From JARBAU01 sp040414675 (lineage in GTDB: Archaea; Thermoproteota; Nitrososphaeria; Nitrososphaerales; Nitrososphaeraceae): DNA of 64,000 nucleotides. Location of the stretch: positions 1 to 64,000 of the forward strand of contig JBEDUN010000021.1 in the NCBI GenBank assembly GCA_040414675.1, given 5' to 3'. Positions 9,165 to 17,813 of this stretch are shown here, one piece after another. The notes under the pieces are model-generated. The model did no database searches. It was given only the letters and a program-made list of their open reading frames with translations, and was not told the origin of the DNA. Numbering within the stretch: position 1 is the first letter of the stretch; every line of letters begins with the position of its first letter. Position numbers and translations under genes: made by a program.

Positions 9165-10223
9165 GTGTCACGCAATATACCAATTTCAACAAAAATCGAG
9201 GATTACTATTCAAGCATGAACAGCATCGTTGTTATGCCCGATTTCTTTTTAGACAGAATTATTCGATTAAGATCAAAAGAAGAATTTTTTAATGGCTTGT
9301 CTGAGAAAGCAAGATTTGGAGGTGGTAGCTTACGCGGTATCCCTACCAAAGATATCAAGGGTGGGAATGCGGTGAATATTGCCTATAGCCTTGCAAGATT
9401 AGGAGCCAATGTCGTATTATTTACCATCGGAGATGAAATTGCGTCTGCTGTTCTTCACCAAACCTTTTTAGAGTTCAAGAATAATGTAGATCTCTTTATA
9501 GCACCTGGGAACCATGGTCATACAACATCCTTGGAATTTTTGAGTGAAAAAGATATCACATTCAATCTGATGGTGAGTGATGTTGGCGACAATGCAGATT
9601 TTGGACCTGAAAAAGTTAATTCTGAAGAACATCTCAAGAGATTACACGATGCTGATGCGACTGTAATGGCGAATTGGGGTAGCAATATGAAGGGTACCCA
9701 ATTAACAGAGTACGTATTTGAAAATTCATCAAAAGCACTTCACTTTATAGATCCCGCTGATGTAGAATCTAGAAAAGAAGACTTTCGAAAATGTTTAGAA
9801 TCGATTTCAGATTTTACTGATGTGCTAAGTATAAATGAAAATGAGTGCAACTCTTTAGGGAATGCTTTAGGTTTGGGTAACCTAATCCCAGAAAGCTACA
9901 ATCCTGAGCAAGTAAAATATGCAGCAAAGGTAGTTGCTGATAACGTTAAGATTAGCACAGATCTACATACACGAAAGGGATCAGCGTGGTCTAATGGTAA
10001 AGAGGCGGAATTTGTTCATTCTATTCGGGTTGAAGCAAAAACGTTAACGGGTGCTGGTGATGTTTGGGATGCTGCTGATGTAATAGGGTATCTAGCAGGT
10101 TTAGATGCAAAGGAAAGATTAGTCTTCTCAAACTCCTGTGTTTCGCTATACGTGAGAAGTTTGTCCTCACTACCTCCAAGATTGGATGAAGTATTTGATA
10201 TGTTAGAAAGAATTGGCGCATAA
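9165..10223 (+). CDS. PfkB-family carbohydrate/nucleoside kinase
   Basis: Ribokinase-fold kinase phosphorylating a sugar or nucleoside. Early motif KGGNAVNIAYSLARLGANV matches the substrate-binding Gly-Gly-Asn-Ala element of PfkB proteins, and TGAGDVWDAAD near the end gives the anion hole and catalytic base Asp299. The sequence between them (DPADVESR, LSINENE) matches the usual core. At 352 aa it is slightly long for the family. The start is GTG at 9165 just after an in-frame stop; an ATG 17 codons later is the alternative. The substrate is not evident. Confidence 0.85.
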   Translation: MSRNIPISTKIEDYYSSMNSIVVMPDFFLDRIIRLRSKEEFFNGLSEKARFGGGSLRGIPTKDIKGGNAVNIAYSLARLGANVVLFTIGDEIASAVLHQTFLEFKNNVDLFIAPGNHGHTTSLEFLSEKDITFNLMVSDVGDNADFGPEKVNSEEHLKRLHDADATVMANWGSNMKGTQLTEYVFENSSKALHFIDPADVESRKEDFRKCLESISDFTDVLSINENECNSLGNALGLGNLIPESYNPEQVKYAAKVVADNVKISTDLHTRKGSAWSNGKEAEFVHSIRVEAKTLTGAGDVWDAADVIGYLAGLDAKERLVFSNSCVSLYVRSLSSLPPRLDEVFDMLERIGA

Positions 10224-10243
10224 CACACAAAGAGCAAAATAAT

Positions 10244-11062
10244 CTAATTGTTTGGACCGTAAATTTCACGTAATGGGGTGATATAAGAACGGAGATTAGA
10301 ATCGAGCCTACTTTGAAACAGTTTTGTAAGTAGGTGCAAGATCTTGTATGATGCAATCATTGCATCCACCTTTTCTCTTGTAGTTATGGCATTGCTCTCG
10401 ATTAAAATATAGTCGGACATCACTCTCAAATTTACCTGGAACGGTGATGTGATATTGGTTGTAGTATCGTTTGGACTTGAATGATTTCCATTTTCTATAC
10501 TAACCCATTGCAGAATGTACAATGATCCCTCATTTGTCATACCTGCCCACCTAAGTTTGTCAAACCATTTACCGACCAAGTTTTTTACCATTTCGCTAGT
10601 TTTCATCATTATCGGAACGTATGTTTGTAAAAGGGGAGCATACTTTCGTTGAATATTCGAACTGCTTATTTCTTCTTTAAAATCATTAACAGAAGCTATC
10701 GACCGTCCATCCTTAGTTAGTCTAATTCCAGAGTGAGATCTTTCTATCAAGCCCAAATCTACTAGTCTATCTAAAGCTCTAGCAAGGCTCTGTTGATGAA
10801 TATTAAGACTTCTCATTAAACCTCTAAAAGAATAATTAGAGTCGGAATCCTTTCCAAATAGAGAAAGAATCCTACTGTCATTATGCCGGAGATCAGAAGT
10901 GGAAATTGCGTTAGTATCCTTCACTAATAACTGACAAGCCCGTTCTTGATTAGAATTTGTGTTCTCATGGCCATGTTGGTAATCCTCCATGACAATTTCA
11001 TCTATACGATTGTTATCCACTAATTCGGGCTCTTTGTTATCTATGAATAAGTCACTCTCCAA
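10244..11062 (-). CDS. Winged-helix transcriptional regulator (MarR-like)
   Basis: A 272-aa protein. Residues 1-55 are acidic and probably disordered; about 60-125 form a winged helix: SRILSLFGKD, then LMRSLNIHQQSLARALDRLVDLGLIERS (recognition helix) and GIRLTKDG (wing), the layout of MarR-type DNA-binding domains. The C-terminal 140 residues are helical and could be a dimerisation or effector domain. The start is TTG. It is convergent with the PfkB gene (20 bp between stops) and divergent from the acyl-CoA synthetase, which it might regulate; that is inference from position only. Confidence 0.68.
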   Translation of the reverse strand: MESDLFIDNKEPELVDNNRIDEIVMEDYQHGHENTNSNQERACQLLVKDTNAISTSDLRHNDSRILSLFGKDSDSNYSFRGLMRSLNIHQQSLARALDRLVDLGLIERSHSGIRLTKDGRSIASVNDFKEEISSSNIQRKYAPLLQTYVPIMMKTSEMVKNLVGKWFDKLRWAGMTNEGSLYILQWVSIENGNHSSPNDTTTNITSPFQVNLRVMSDYILIESNAITTREKVDAMIASYKILHLLTKLFQSRLDSNLRSYITPLREIYGPNN

Positions 11063-11475
11063 ATATTGATTGTAGTGAATATGGATAAATCCGGATATAA
11101 ATCGTTATCAAGCATGTGCAATGTCTTTTCGCTTCCTTTGTCTTACTATATATCCGCACTAACTGATATTGACTACCATTAATGCAAATTAGTCACACGA
11201 TATCAAAGTACTAACTAGCCAAGTCTATAATGCACCACATACAAGATACTGGATCTAAGAGACGACAATACAGTGCATAATTGAGATTGATCCCAAATGC
11301 AAGTCTATTAACTTCGCATAAGTCACAAAATATGATTTCTAAACCCTTAAATTCAACTTTGGATCGCTCGATAGAAGCTTGATTTTAGTATCCGAACTTA
11401 TTTTGCGGGTTAAATTTATCTTCTCTATATTATCGAAATGCATTTAACTATCCATGTTCGACTTTGATTGATTGT
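11063..11475. other. Divergent promoter region
   Basis: Spacer between the minus-strand regulator and the plus-strand acyl-CoA synthetase. AT-rich, with no open frame of note. A TATA-like TTCTCTATATTATC lies about 50 bases before the synthetase start. Confidence 0.4.
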
Positions 11476-13605
11476 ATGTCATCAACTGATTCTCAAAATA
11501 TCTTTCTCTCACCTCGATCCATCGCGGTGATAGGTGCATCTGAAAAACCTGGCGTTGGGAAGGCCATATTTTCAAATATTGTCAATGGATATAAGGGAAA
11601 AATCTATCCCATTACACCTTCTAATGAATTTGTTTCTGGTCTCAAAGCCTACAAAAATGTCTTAGAAGTACCTGACCAAATCGACCTAGCTGTAGTTGCT
11701 ACTCCTAACAAAATAGTCCCAAGAATAATGGAAGACATAGGTAAGAAAAAGATTAAAGGAGCGATCGTTGTCTCAGCAGGTTTTAAGGAAGTCGACGAGA
11801 ATGGGGCTAACCTAGAGAAAGAAGTAGGTCTCATCGGGAAAGATTATGGGATACGTATCATCGGGCCAAACTGCCTCGGTATAATGAGCTTATCGCAGAA
11901 AAGCATGATGAATGCTACTTTCTTAAAAATAACCCCACGATATGGCAACATTGCACTAGTGTCTCAAAGTGGTGCGATATGTGCAGCCACAGTAGAAGAT
12001 GCAATAGCACAGAATATCGGCTTTTCTAAGGTAATTAGCATGGGAAATAAGGTCGACATGGACGAAAACGATATCCTTGAACTCCTGGCATACGATGAAG
12101 AAACCAAAGTAATAGTGATGTACTTGGAAGATATTCATGATGGCAGAAGGTTCATGGCAATTACGAAGAAAGTTACTAAAGATTTGCAAAAGCCCATCAT
12201 AGTACTAAAAGCAGGAAGAACTCCAGAGGGAGCTAAAGCTGCAATGTCCCATACTGGTGCCTTAATGGGAAGTGATGAAACGTTCGATGCATTATTCGAG
12301 CAATGCGGGATCATTCGAGTAGATACTATGCAAGAATTATTCGAACTTGCAACTGCATTTTCAAAACAACCTATTCCCAAGCTTAATTCTGGTATTGCAA
12401 TAGTGTCTAATGCAGGAGGCCCCGCTATTATTTCAACTGATGCTTGCTCTAAATATGGACTGAGAATGGCTGATTTAACAGAGTCAAGAAATTTGATAAA
12501 CAAATTGATCCCGCCACATGGTTCTTCAAGAAATCCAGTTGATATTGTAGGAGATGCAGATTATGGTCGATTTGAAAAAGTACTCCACGAAGTATTGTCT
12601 AATAGCAATGTTGGATCCGTGGTTACAATGTGCACACCCTCAGCAACATTGAATTACGACGACTTGGCTAGAACCATCGTCAAGACATCTAAAGCAATGG
12701 GAGAAGGTAAGACAATGGTTGCAGCTCTAATGGGGTTGGCTGAAGGCCTCGAAAATAAACAAATACTATCTGATGGCAACATCCCACATTTTATGTACGC
12801 AGAGCCAGCTATTCGTACGCTTGAAGCCATGTATGAATTCAGAGAATGGATCGAAAGACCATCTGATGAACCCAAGAAATTCAATGTCGATCAATCTAAA
12901 GTTAGACAACTATTCAGTCGTGTTAAAGATCAGTCTAGAACAAATCTGTTAGAGGAAGAAGGATATGAAGTTCTTGAGGCGTATGGCTTTTCCATACTGA
13001 AAAAACATCTGGCGAACAGTGAAGAAGAATGCATAAGAGCAATTCAAGACATAGGCTATCCAGTTGTAATGAAAATATCTTCCCCAGACATAGTTCACAA
13101 GTCCGATGCCGGTGGAGTTAAAATTGGATTAAAAAACGAAAATGAGGCAAGACAAGCATTCAGGACAATCATCGAGAATGCTCGAATGTACAAACCAGAA
13201 GCAAAGATTAACGGGGTACTCGTACAAGAAATGGTAATACAAGGAAAAGAGACGATCTTGGGCGCAAAATTCGATCCAATATTGGGTCAGTTAATCATGT
13301 TTGGCCTTGGTGGAATTTATGTAGAAGTTCTAAAGGACGTTGTATTTAGACTTGCCCCCATAGAAGGAAGTGAAGCTGCAAGAATGATCGAATCTGTAAG
13401 AACAATAAAGCTACTTGAAGGTGTTAGAGGAGAAAAACCACATGATCTTAATGCCATAAAAGAATCACTGCAAAGACTGTCCCAACTAATCACAGACTTT
13501 CAGGAGATCGAGGAACTTGATATTAACCCATTAATCGTGCTAGAGGAAGGTAAGGGCGCAAGAGCTATAGATATCAGGATAAGTCTCAAAAGTGATAACG
13601 TATAA
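11476..13605 (+). CDS. ADP-forming acyl-CoA synthetase (3-hydroxypropionyl- or 4-hydroxybutyryl-CoA synthetase type)
   Basis: A fused alpha-beta NDP-forming acyl-CoA synthetase. From ATG 11476 (an upstream TTG at 11464 is possible) it has an N-terminal CoA-binding Rossmann domain (SIAVIGASEKPGVGK), a succinyl-CoA-ligase-like domain with the phosphohistidine motif AMSHTGALMGSD (His about 259), and a C-terminal ATP-grasp domain (YPVVMKISSPDIVHKSDAGG, then EELDINPL). In Nitrosopumilus two such ADP-forming enzymes activate 3-hydroxypropionate and 4-hydroxybutyrate in the carbon-fixation cycle; the 709-aa length and architecture fit. Which of the two substrates it uses cannot be decided from sequence alone. 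Monocistronic. Confidence 0.85.
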   Translation: MSSTDSQNIFLSPRSIAVIGASEKPGVGKAIFSNIVNGYKGKIYPITPSNEFVSGLKAYKNVLEVPDQIDLAVVATPNKIVPRIMEDIGKKKIKGAIVVSAGFKEVDENGANLEKEVGLIGKDYGIRIIGPNCLGIMSLSQKSMMNATFLKITPRYGNIALVSQSGAICAATVEDAIAQNIGFSKVISMGNKVDMDENDILELLAYDEETKVIVMYLEDIHDGRRFMAITKKVTKDLQKPIIVLKAGRTPEGAKAAMSHTGALMGSDETFDALFEQCGIIRVDTMQELFELATAFSKQPIPKLNSGIAIVSNAGGPAIISTDACSKYGLRMADLTESRNLINKLIPPHGSSRNPVDIVGDADYGRFEKVLHEVLSNSNVGSVVTMCTPSATLNYDDLARTIVKTSKAMGEGKTMVAALMGLAEGLENKQILSDGNIPHFMYAEPAIRTLEAMYEFREWIERPSDEPKKFNVDQSKVRQLFSRVKDQSRTNLLEEEGYEVLEAYGFSILKKHLANSEEECIRAIQDIGYPVVMKISSPDIVHKSDAGGVKIGLKNENEARQAFRTIIENARMYKPEAKINGVLVQEMVIQGKETILGAKFDPILGQLIMFGLGGIYVEVLKDVVFRLAPIEGSEAARMIESVRTIKLLEGVRGEKPHDLNAIKESLQRLSQLITDFQEIEELDINPLIVLEEGKGARAIDIRISLKSDNV

Positions 13606-13965
13606 TGAAATACAAGATACTTCAATAGTGATTCATTAATGTAATGAACAAGCTTCAGATATAACTACGCAGATAAAAATAAGCCTAACTCGGGTCGATT
13701 ATTCTTGACGGTTTAATTGTTGCTAAAAGTATTCAAAATCATGGGCTCGGATTTTTTCATTATGTGTTATAAACTAGGCTTTAAAAAATAGATACCAGTG
13801 TGCGATTGTCCGCTGCGTTAATTTTGCATTTTGTTAATTCAAGTACTATCGTTATAAATTATATGTTATGAACTGAACATCACAACCCTCTATCAATACA
13901 AACACAATAAAGTATATTATAATACGGAATTCCTACAAAAAAAGGAATTAAAGTAGTTGCCAGAA
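13606..13965. other. Intergenic DNA between convergent genes
   Basis: AT-rich spacer between the synthetase stop and the thermosome stop. T-rich runs (e.g. around 13752) may end transcription. No frame or RNA gene was seen. Confidence 0.4.
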
Positions 13966-15642
13966 TTAATCCATATCCATACCGCCCATACCGCCCATAC
14001 CGCCCATACCGCCACCTGGAGGCCCAGCTGGCATCTTGGACTTGCTCGCAGCGATTACGTCGTCAATTCTGAGGATCATACAAGCTGCTTCCGTTGCTGA
14101 CTTTACTATTTGTTCCTTAACAGCTACTGGTTCTAGAACATTTTGTTTATACATATCAGTAACTGTAGTTGATCTTACGTTCACACCAGTCCACTTAGCA
14201 CCTTTGCTTTGCTTTGCCCTGAGTTCAGTCATAGTATCGATAGGATCCATACCAGCATTTTCTGCCAAACCTAGCGGTATAGCATCAAGTGCATCTGCAT
14301 ATTTTTGCACTGCTAGCTGAGCGCGGCCTTCCATATTGCTTGACCATTGCCTTATCTCATTACTAAGATATATCTCTGGAGCTCCACCTCCGGCAACGAT
14401 TGCAGGCTTCTCAAGAACATCTTTCATTACGTAGAGGGCGTCGTGTACTGATCGATCTGCTTCATCCACTACTCTTTGTGAGCCACCTCGTACAAGTATT
14501 GTAACTGCCTTAGGGTTTTTGCAGCCTTCTATAAATACCCATTTATCGGTTTCGACCTTGCGTTCTTCTACCAGATCGGCAGATCCAAGATCTCTTTCTA
14601 CTAAATCATCAATATTGTTAACTACTCTGGCACCTGTTGCCTTCGCTAACTTGAACATGTCACTTTCCTTTATTCGTCTGACAGCTAGAACACCAGTCTT
14701 AGCTAGATAGTGTTGAGCAATATCATCGATTCCTTTCTGACACAGGACTACACTTGCACCTGCTCCTGATATTTTATCTACCATGCCTTTTAGCATTTTG
14801 TTCTCTTCCTCTAAAAACATCTGCATCTGCTGCGGATCACTAATTCGAATCTCGGCACTCATCTCTGTTTTCTCGATCTCAAGTGGAGAATTGAGTAGGG
14901 CAATCTTTGCTTTTTCAACTCTCTTTGGCATGCTTGTATGAACTACTTCCTTGTCAAGTACAATACCTTTAATCAGCTGTGTATCATGCATTGATCCTCC
15001 AGCCTTTTTTTCGACTTTAATATTATCCAAGTCTACCTGAAATCCGTCCTTATCTTCAATCTTTTCGGCAATTTGTTTAGTAGCGTTAACCACTATTTCA
15101 CTCAGAACTGGGCTATCTTCGGAAACTAATTTAGAGTCCATACTTGTTCTTGCAATTTTTATTAACAATTCTTTGTCATTTGTATCAACCTTGACAGCAA
15201 TTTTTTGTAGTAATTTCAAGGCCTGATCAGCAGCCGAATTATACCCGTCTACGATCACTGAAGGATGAACGTCTTGGGCTATTAATTCCTCCGCTTTTTC
15301 CAACAGAGCAGCTGCAAATACGACAGATGATGTGGTTCCATCTCCAACTTCATTATCGACGGACTTTGCGACTTCCACCATCATTTTCCCTGCTGGATGC
15401 TGGACATCGATTTCCTTTAAGATAGTTGCACCATCATTCGTTATAGTTACATCCCCCAATGTATCAACAAGCATCTTATCCATGCCCCTTGGTCCTAAAC
15501 TAGTCTTTACAATCTCACCGACTATTTTGGCCGCAGTGATATTATTCTTTTGTGCTTCCCTTCCCTTGTTCTCTTTAGTACCCTCTTTCAATATTATTAC
15601 TGGCATTCCACCAGCTGTAGTTTGAACTGCTGACACTCTCAT
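13966..15642 (-). CDS. ths: Thermosome subunit (group II chaperonin)
   Basis: ATP-dependent protein-folding chaperonin of the CCT/thermosome family, forming double rings in the cytosol. Motifs in order: TSLGPRGMDKML (47-58), NDGATILKEI (69-78), the nucleotide-binding GDGTTS (100-105 with catalytic Asp101), and the hinge and apical regions up to a late GGGAPE motif. The C-terminus is the Gly-Met-rich tail typical of chaperonins, made by a 9-bp DNA repeat. At 558 aa it is full length. The start has a Shine-Dalgarno-like AGGTGA five bases upstream, and a TATA box lies about 43 bases upstream. Confidence 0.97.
   Translation of the reverse strand: MRVSAVQTTAGGMPVIILKEGTKENKGREAQKNNITAAKIVGEIVKTSLGPRGMDKMLVDTLGDVTITNDGATILKEIDVQHPAGKMMVEVAKSVDNEVGDGTTSSVVFAAALLEKAEELIAQDVHPSVIVDGYNSAADQALKLLQKIAVKVDTNDKELLIKIARTSMDSKLVSEDSPVLSEIVVNATKQIAEKIEDKDGFQVDLDNIKVEKKAGGSMHDTQLIKGIVLDKEVVHTSMPKRVEKAKIALLNSPLEIEKTEMSAEIRISDPQQMQMFLEEENKMLKGMVDKISGAGASVVLCQKGIDDIAQHYLAKTGVLAVRRIKESDMFKLAKATGARVVNNIDDLVERDLGSADLVEERKVETDKWVFIEGCKNPKAVTILVRGGSQRVVDEADRSVHDALYVMKDVLEKPAIVAGGGAPEIYLSNEIRQWSSNMEGRAQLAVQKYADALDAIPLGLAENAGMDPIDTMTELRAKQSKGAKWTGVNVRSTTVTDMYKQNVLEPVAVKEQIVKSATEAACMILRIDDVIAASKSKMPAGPPGGGMGGMGGMGGMDMD
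13974..14012. repeat. 9-bp tandem repeat coding the Gly-Gly-Met tail of the thermosome
   Basis: About four copies of a 9-bp unit (plus strand cataccgcc) in frame with the thermosome gene, encoding GGM repeats. Such tails are a common chaperonin feature; the copy number may vary by replication slippage. Confidence 0.8.
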
Positions 15643-15672
15643 TTTTCACCTAATAGAATAATACACGTGTCA

Positions 15673-16113
15673 TCAAGCCTCTTTTATAGTTTTACCAAAA
15701 GATCGTAGTATCAATGTAGATTTTTTTGATTCAAATTTAGATCTAAATTTTGGGATATTAATTATGAATCTTTCATGTTTTCCTGATCCAATCTTCTCTA
15801 ATTCATCTGATGCCTCTACTTCAAACATAATCCTTCTGTTATCAACTGATATTACCTTAGACTTGATCAGAATCTTAAATCCTATTGGAGTTGCAGCTGT
15901 GTGTGTGACATTCACAAGAGTTCCGACCGAGTCCCACTCTTCATCATTTAGGAACTGCTCCTTTAGAAGAAGTCTACAGGTTTCCTCCATTTCTGCAATC
16001 ATAGACGGAGTAGAGAAGACATTCTCGCCGTCCCAGAGAAATGTTGTTGTTTGGGTTGAATTGGATGTAATCTTTCTTTCTAATGTGGATCCAATCTTGA
16101 CTTCTTGAATCAT
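15673..16113 (-). CDS. FlK-like hot-dog thioesterase
   Basis: A 146-aa single hot-dog domain resembling FlK (fluoroacetyl-CoA thioesterase-like) proteins: a Val-x3-His-x-Ala-x-Thr-Pro-x-Gly motif (VNVTHTAATPIG) on the long helix and following strand, preceded by a helix containing EMEETCRLLLKE, whose Glu/Thr pair resembles the FlK active-site residues. Strands with ISVDNRRIMFEVEASD follow. Such enzymes hydrolyse small acyl-CoAs. The substrate here is unknown; in a carbon-fixing archaeon it could recycle stalled acyl-CoAs. It ends 30 bp before the thermosome start, on the same strand. Confidence 0.72.
   Translation of the reverse strand: MIQEVKIGSTLERKITSNSTQTTTFLWDGENVFSTPSMIAEMEETCRLLLKEQFLNDEEWDSVGTLVNVTHTAATPIGFKILIKSKVISVDNRRIMFEVEASDELEKIGSGKHERFIINIPKFRSKFESKKSTLILRSFGKTIKEA
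15682..15690 (-). promoter_or_regulatory. TATA box of the thermosome gene
   Basis: Minus-strand ACTATAAAAG matches an archaeal TATA element. It lies about 43 bases before the ATG at 15642, implying a leader of about 17 nt that contains AGGTGA. It overlaps the region just downstream of the thioesterase stop, so ths has its own promoter even though the upstream gene is on the same strand. Confidence 0.55.
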
Positions 16114-16369
16114 CTTTTTATTTATAACTACATGAGTCTTTAGACTTTCTGACTTGAAATCAATTCTATTTATGTTTCCTTGTCTAAAAACGATGATTCA
16201 GCACACATTTTGAATTCAGAGACGTCAACTTCAAATTAATTTGAAATTCAGTGAAATCTCAATAAATAAATTGGATTATCCTCAACGCTAGGGTAACATC
16301 ACCACTGGATAATTGGATTTGACTTAGCTTATGATCAAAATGAAAAAGAAAAAATTATTGGGGATTCAC

Positions 16370-16504
16370 TTATCTGGCCCGCCGTGCAGCGGATGCAATA
16401 ACATAAGCCAAACCTACAGCCAACCCGAATGTCAATGGAATCCACACACCAAAGCTATCAACACTGAAAGGCACTATTTGCTGCAACAAACTTTCGAATA
16501 CCAT
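16370..16504 (-). CDS. Small single-pass membrane protein, 44 aa
   Basis: ATG at 16504 opens a 44-codon frame: a short amphipathic start (MVFESLLQQIVPFSVDSFG), a clear transmembrane helix (WIPLTFGLAVGLAYVIASAA) and a basic end (RRAR) just before TAA. The basic tail after the helix suggests a cytoplasmic C-terminus. It is divergent from rpl44e and lies upstream of the thioesterase on the same strand, with a 256-bp gap. The family is not recognised; it could be a small subunit or assembly factor of a membrane complex. Composition is far from random, so I consider it real. Confidence 0.7.
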   Translation of the reverse strand: MVFESLLQQIVPFSVDSFGVWIPLTFGLAVGLAYVIASAARRAR

Positions 16505-16692
16505 TATTCAAGGAATAGAGCAATTAGTATATTAGATTTACTAACGCCATAAGGTGTATAGGACTACAAGAATGAAGCTAATTTGATTTTCTCCTTTAGG
16601 ATACTTTAATGTACAGGATTAATGTCAATAACAAATCTAAATCAATTATTACGGGCGTTGTCCTTAAATTACGGCTAAATGGAAACATACAT

Positions 16693-16971
16693 ATGAAAAT
16701 GAAAAAGGAACTAAATAAATTTTGTCCAAAATGTAAGAAATTTACAGTTCAAGCTGTTGCAATTTATAAAAAAGGCAAAGATAGAAAAACTGCGGAAGGC
16801 GCAAGAAGACATGCTGAAGATAAAAAAGGTTATGGTGGACAAAAATTTCCAGAGCTCAAGCGTACTGCGAAGACGTCAAAGAAAATTACATTGCGTTATA
16901 CTTGCAAAAGCTGCCAAAGGAAAACAATGAAAAATGGTATGAGAATACGAAAGTTGGAAATCGTATCATAG
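16693..16971 (+). CDS. rpl44e: Ribosomal protein L44e
   Basis: 92-aa large-subunit protein of the archaeal/eukaryotic L44e (eL42) family. The start is taken at ATG 16693 (MKMKKELNKFCPKCKK); a longer frame reaches 16609 but its extra residues do not match the family. The zinc ribbon has CPKC near the N-terminus and CKSC near the C-terminus, with the basic middle RRHAEDKKGYGGQKFPEL, a strongly conserved L44e stretch contacting the E-site. rps27e follows after 12 bp, so the two are co-transcribed as in many archaea. Confidence 0.95.
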   Translation: MKMKKELNKFCPKCKKFTVQAVAIYKKGKDRKTAEGARRHAEDKKGYGGQKFPELKRTAKTSKKITLRYTCKSCQRKTMKNGMRIRKLEIVS

Positions 16972-16983
16972 GTGTAGTATATA

Positions 16984-17181
16984 ATGCGAAAGAATAACAT
17001 TATGGTTCCAACGCCACAAAGTAACTTTCTCTCAGTTCAGTGTTCAAAATGCGGAGAAAATGTCATCATCTTTACTTATACTACTACAGATATTGAATGC
17101 AAGGCCTGTGGTGAACTTGTCGCAAAAAGAACTGGCGGTAAAGCTAATGTTGTTGGAAAGGTATTGTCAGTGCTAGATTAG
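16984..17181 (+). CDS. rps27e: Ribosomal protein S27e
   Basis: Small-subunit zinc-ribbon protein: FLSVQCSKCGE and IECKACGELV give the four Cys ligands, and GGKANVVGKVLSVLD is the typical end. The ATG at 16984 or the one seven codons in (MVPTPQSNF) could be the start; the second agrees better with the usual family length of about 60. It follows rpl44e and its stop overlaps the stop of the convergent cobY by 4 bases. Confidence 0.94.
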   Translation: MRKNNIMVPTPQSNFLSVQCSKCGENVIIFTYTTTDIECKACGELVAKRTGGKANVVGKVLSVLD

Positions 17182-17801
17182 TTAGAGCACAGCGTCTTTG
17201 CGAGTTCAAGATCTTTCGTTGTGTTTACGTTAATTGCAATTTCTTTTTCGTTCATCAGAACATAGGTTTCCAGAAACATTCCGCTCTTATCTTTTACTCC
17301 TGCGGAATCAATTAATGTTATTCCAGAATGGCAATAGTCCAGATTATCCTTACGAATTATAATGCTGGGCTTTACACCTAGATCTTCTACAAATTTTCTG
17401 TCCAAGATCACCGAAATGCATGGAAAATCCCAGTCACAGATTTGAATTATTTTCCTTATTATTTTTGTGTTGATGAGTGGGAGGTCCGCGCTTAGTACCA
17501 TTAATTTGGACGGCATCAAATATTTGACAAGACTCCTCAAATCATGTGAATAATCCAGACCTGTCGAGTCAAGAATCTCCACGTTATCAAGACTATTATA
17601 AATATTTTGCACGTATTTGCTCGTAAAGGGAGTGTTAGGACTTGGAACTATTACTACTTTCTCAAAAATTCGACACGCCACTAAAGCGCTTACAACATAC
17701 TCTATCAAAGTCTTTCCTCGTATCCTTTGCAGTGGTTTCTCAGTCATAGTTGAATCATCCATACGTGTTCCTTTTCCTCCACACATAACCACTGCAATCA
17801 T
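17178..17801 (-). CDS. cobY: Adenosylcobinamide-phosphate guanylyltransferase (CobY type)
   Basis: Archaeal replacement for bacterial CobU: transfers GMP from GTP to adenosylcobinamide phosphate. The N-terminus MIAVVMCGGKGTRMDDS is the nucleotidyltransferase signature (GGxGTRM), followed by EKPLQRIRGKTLIEYV, and an Asp-containing SADLPLIN motif that binds metal. At 207 aa it matches CobY. It is the last gene of the cobalamin operon, 12 bp after cobS, and converges on rps27e with a 4-bp overlap, leaving no room for a separate terminator. Confidence 0.88.
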   Translation of the reverse strand: MIAVVMCGGKGTRMDDSTMTEKPLQRIRGKTLIEYVVSALVACRIFEKVVIVPSPNTPFTSKYVQNIYNSLDNVEILDSTGLDYSHDLRSLVKYLMPSKLMVLSADLPLINTKIIRKIIQICDWDFPCISVILDRKFVEDLGVKPSIIIRKDNLDYCHSGITLIDSAGVKDKSGMFLETYVLMNEKEIAINVNTTKDLELAKTLCSN

Positions 17802-17813
17802 ATCGTTCTCGGT

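Noticed and set aside
9053..9292. Plus frame upstream of the PfkB gene
   Set aside because: Overlaps the kinase N-terminus in another frame and lacks any conserved pattern.
15728..15750. 18-bp perfect palindrome AAATTTAGATCTAAATTT
   Set aside because: It lies inside the thioesterase coding sequence and is AT-rich enough to arise by chance.
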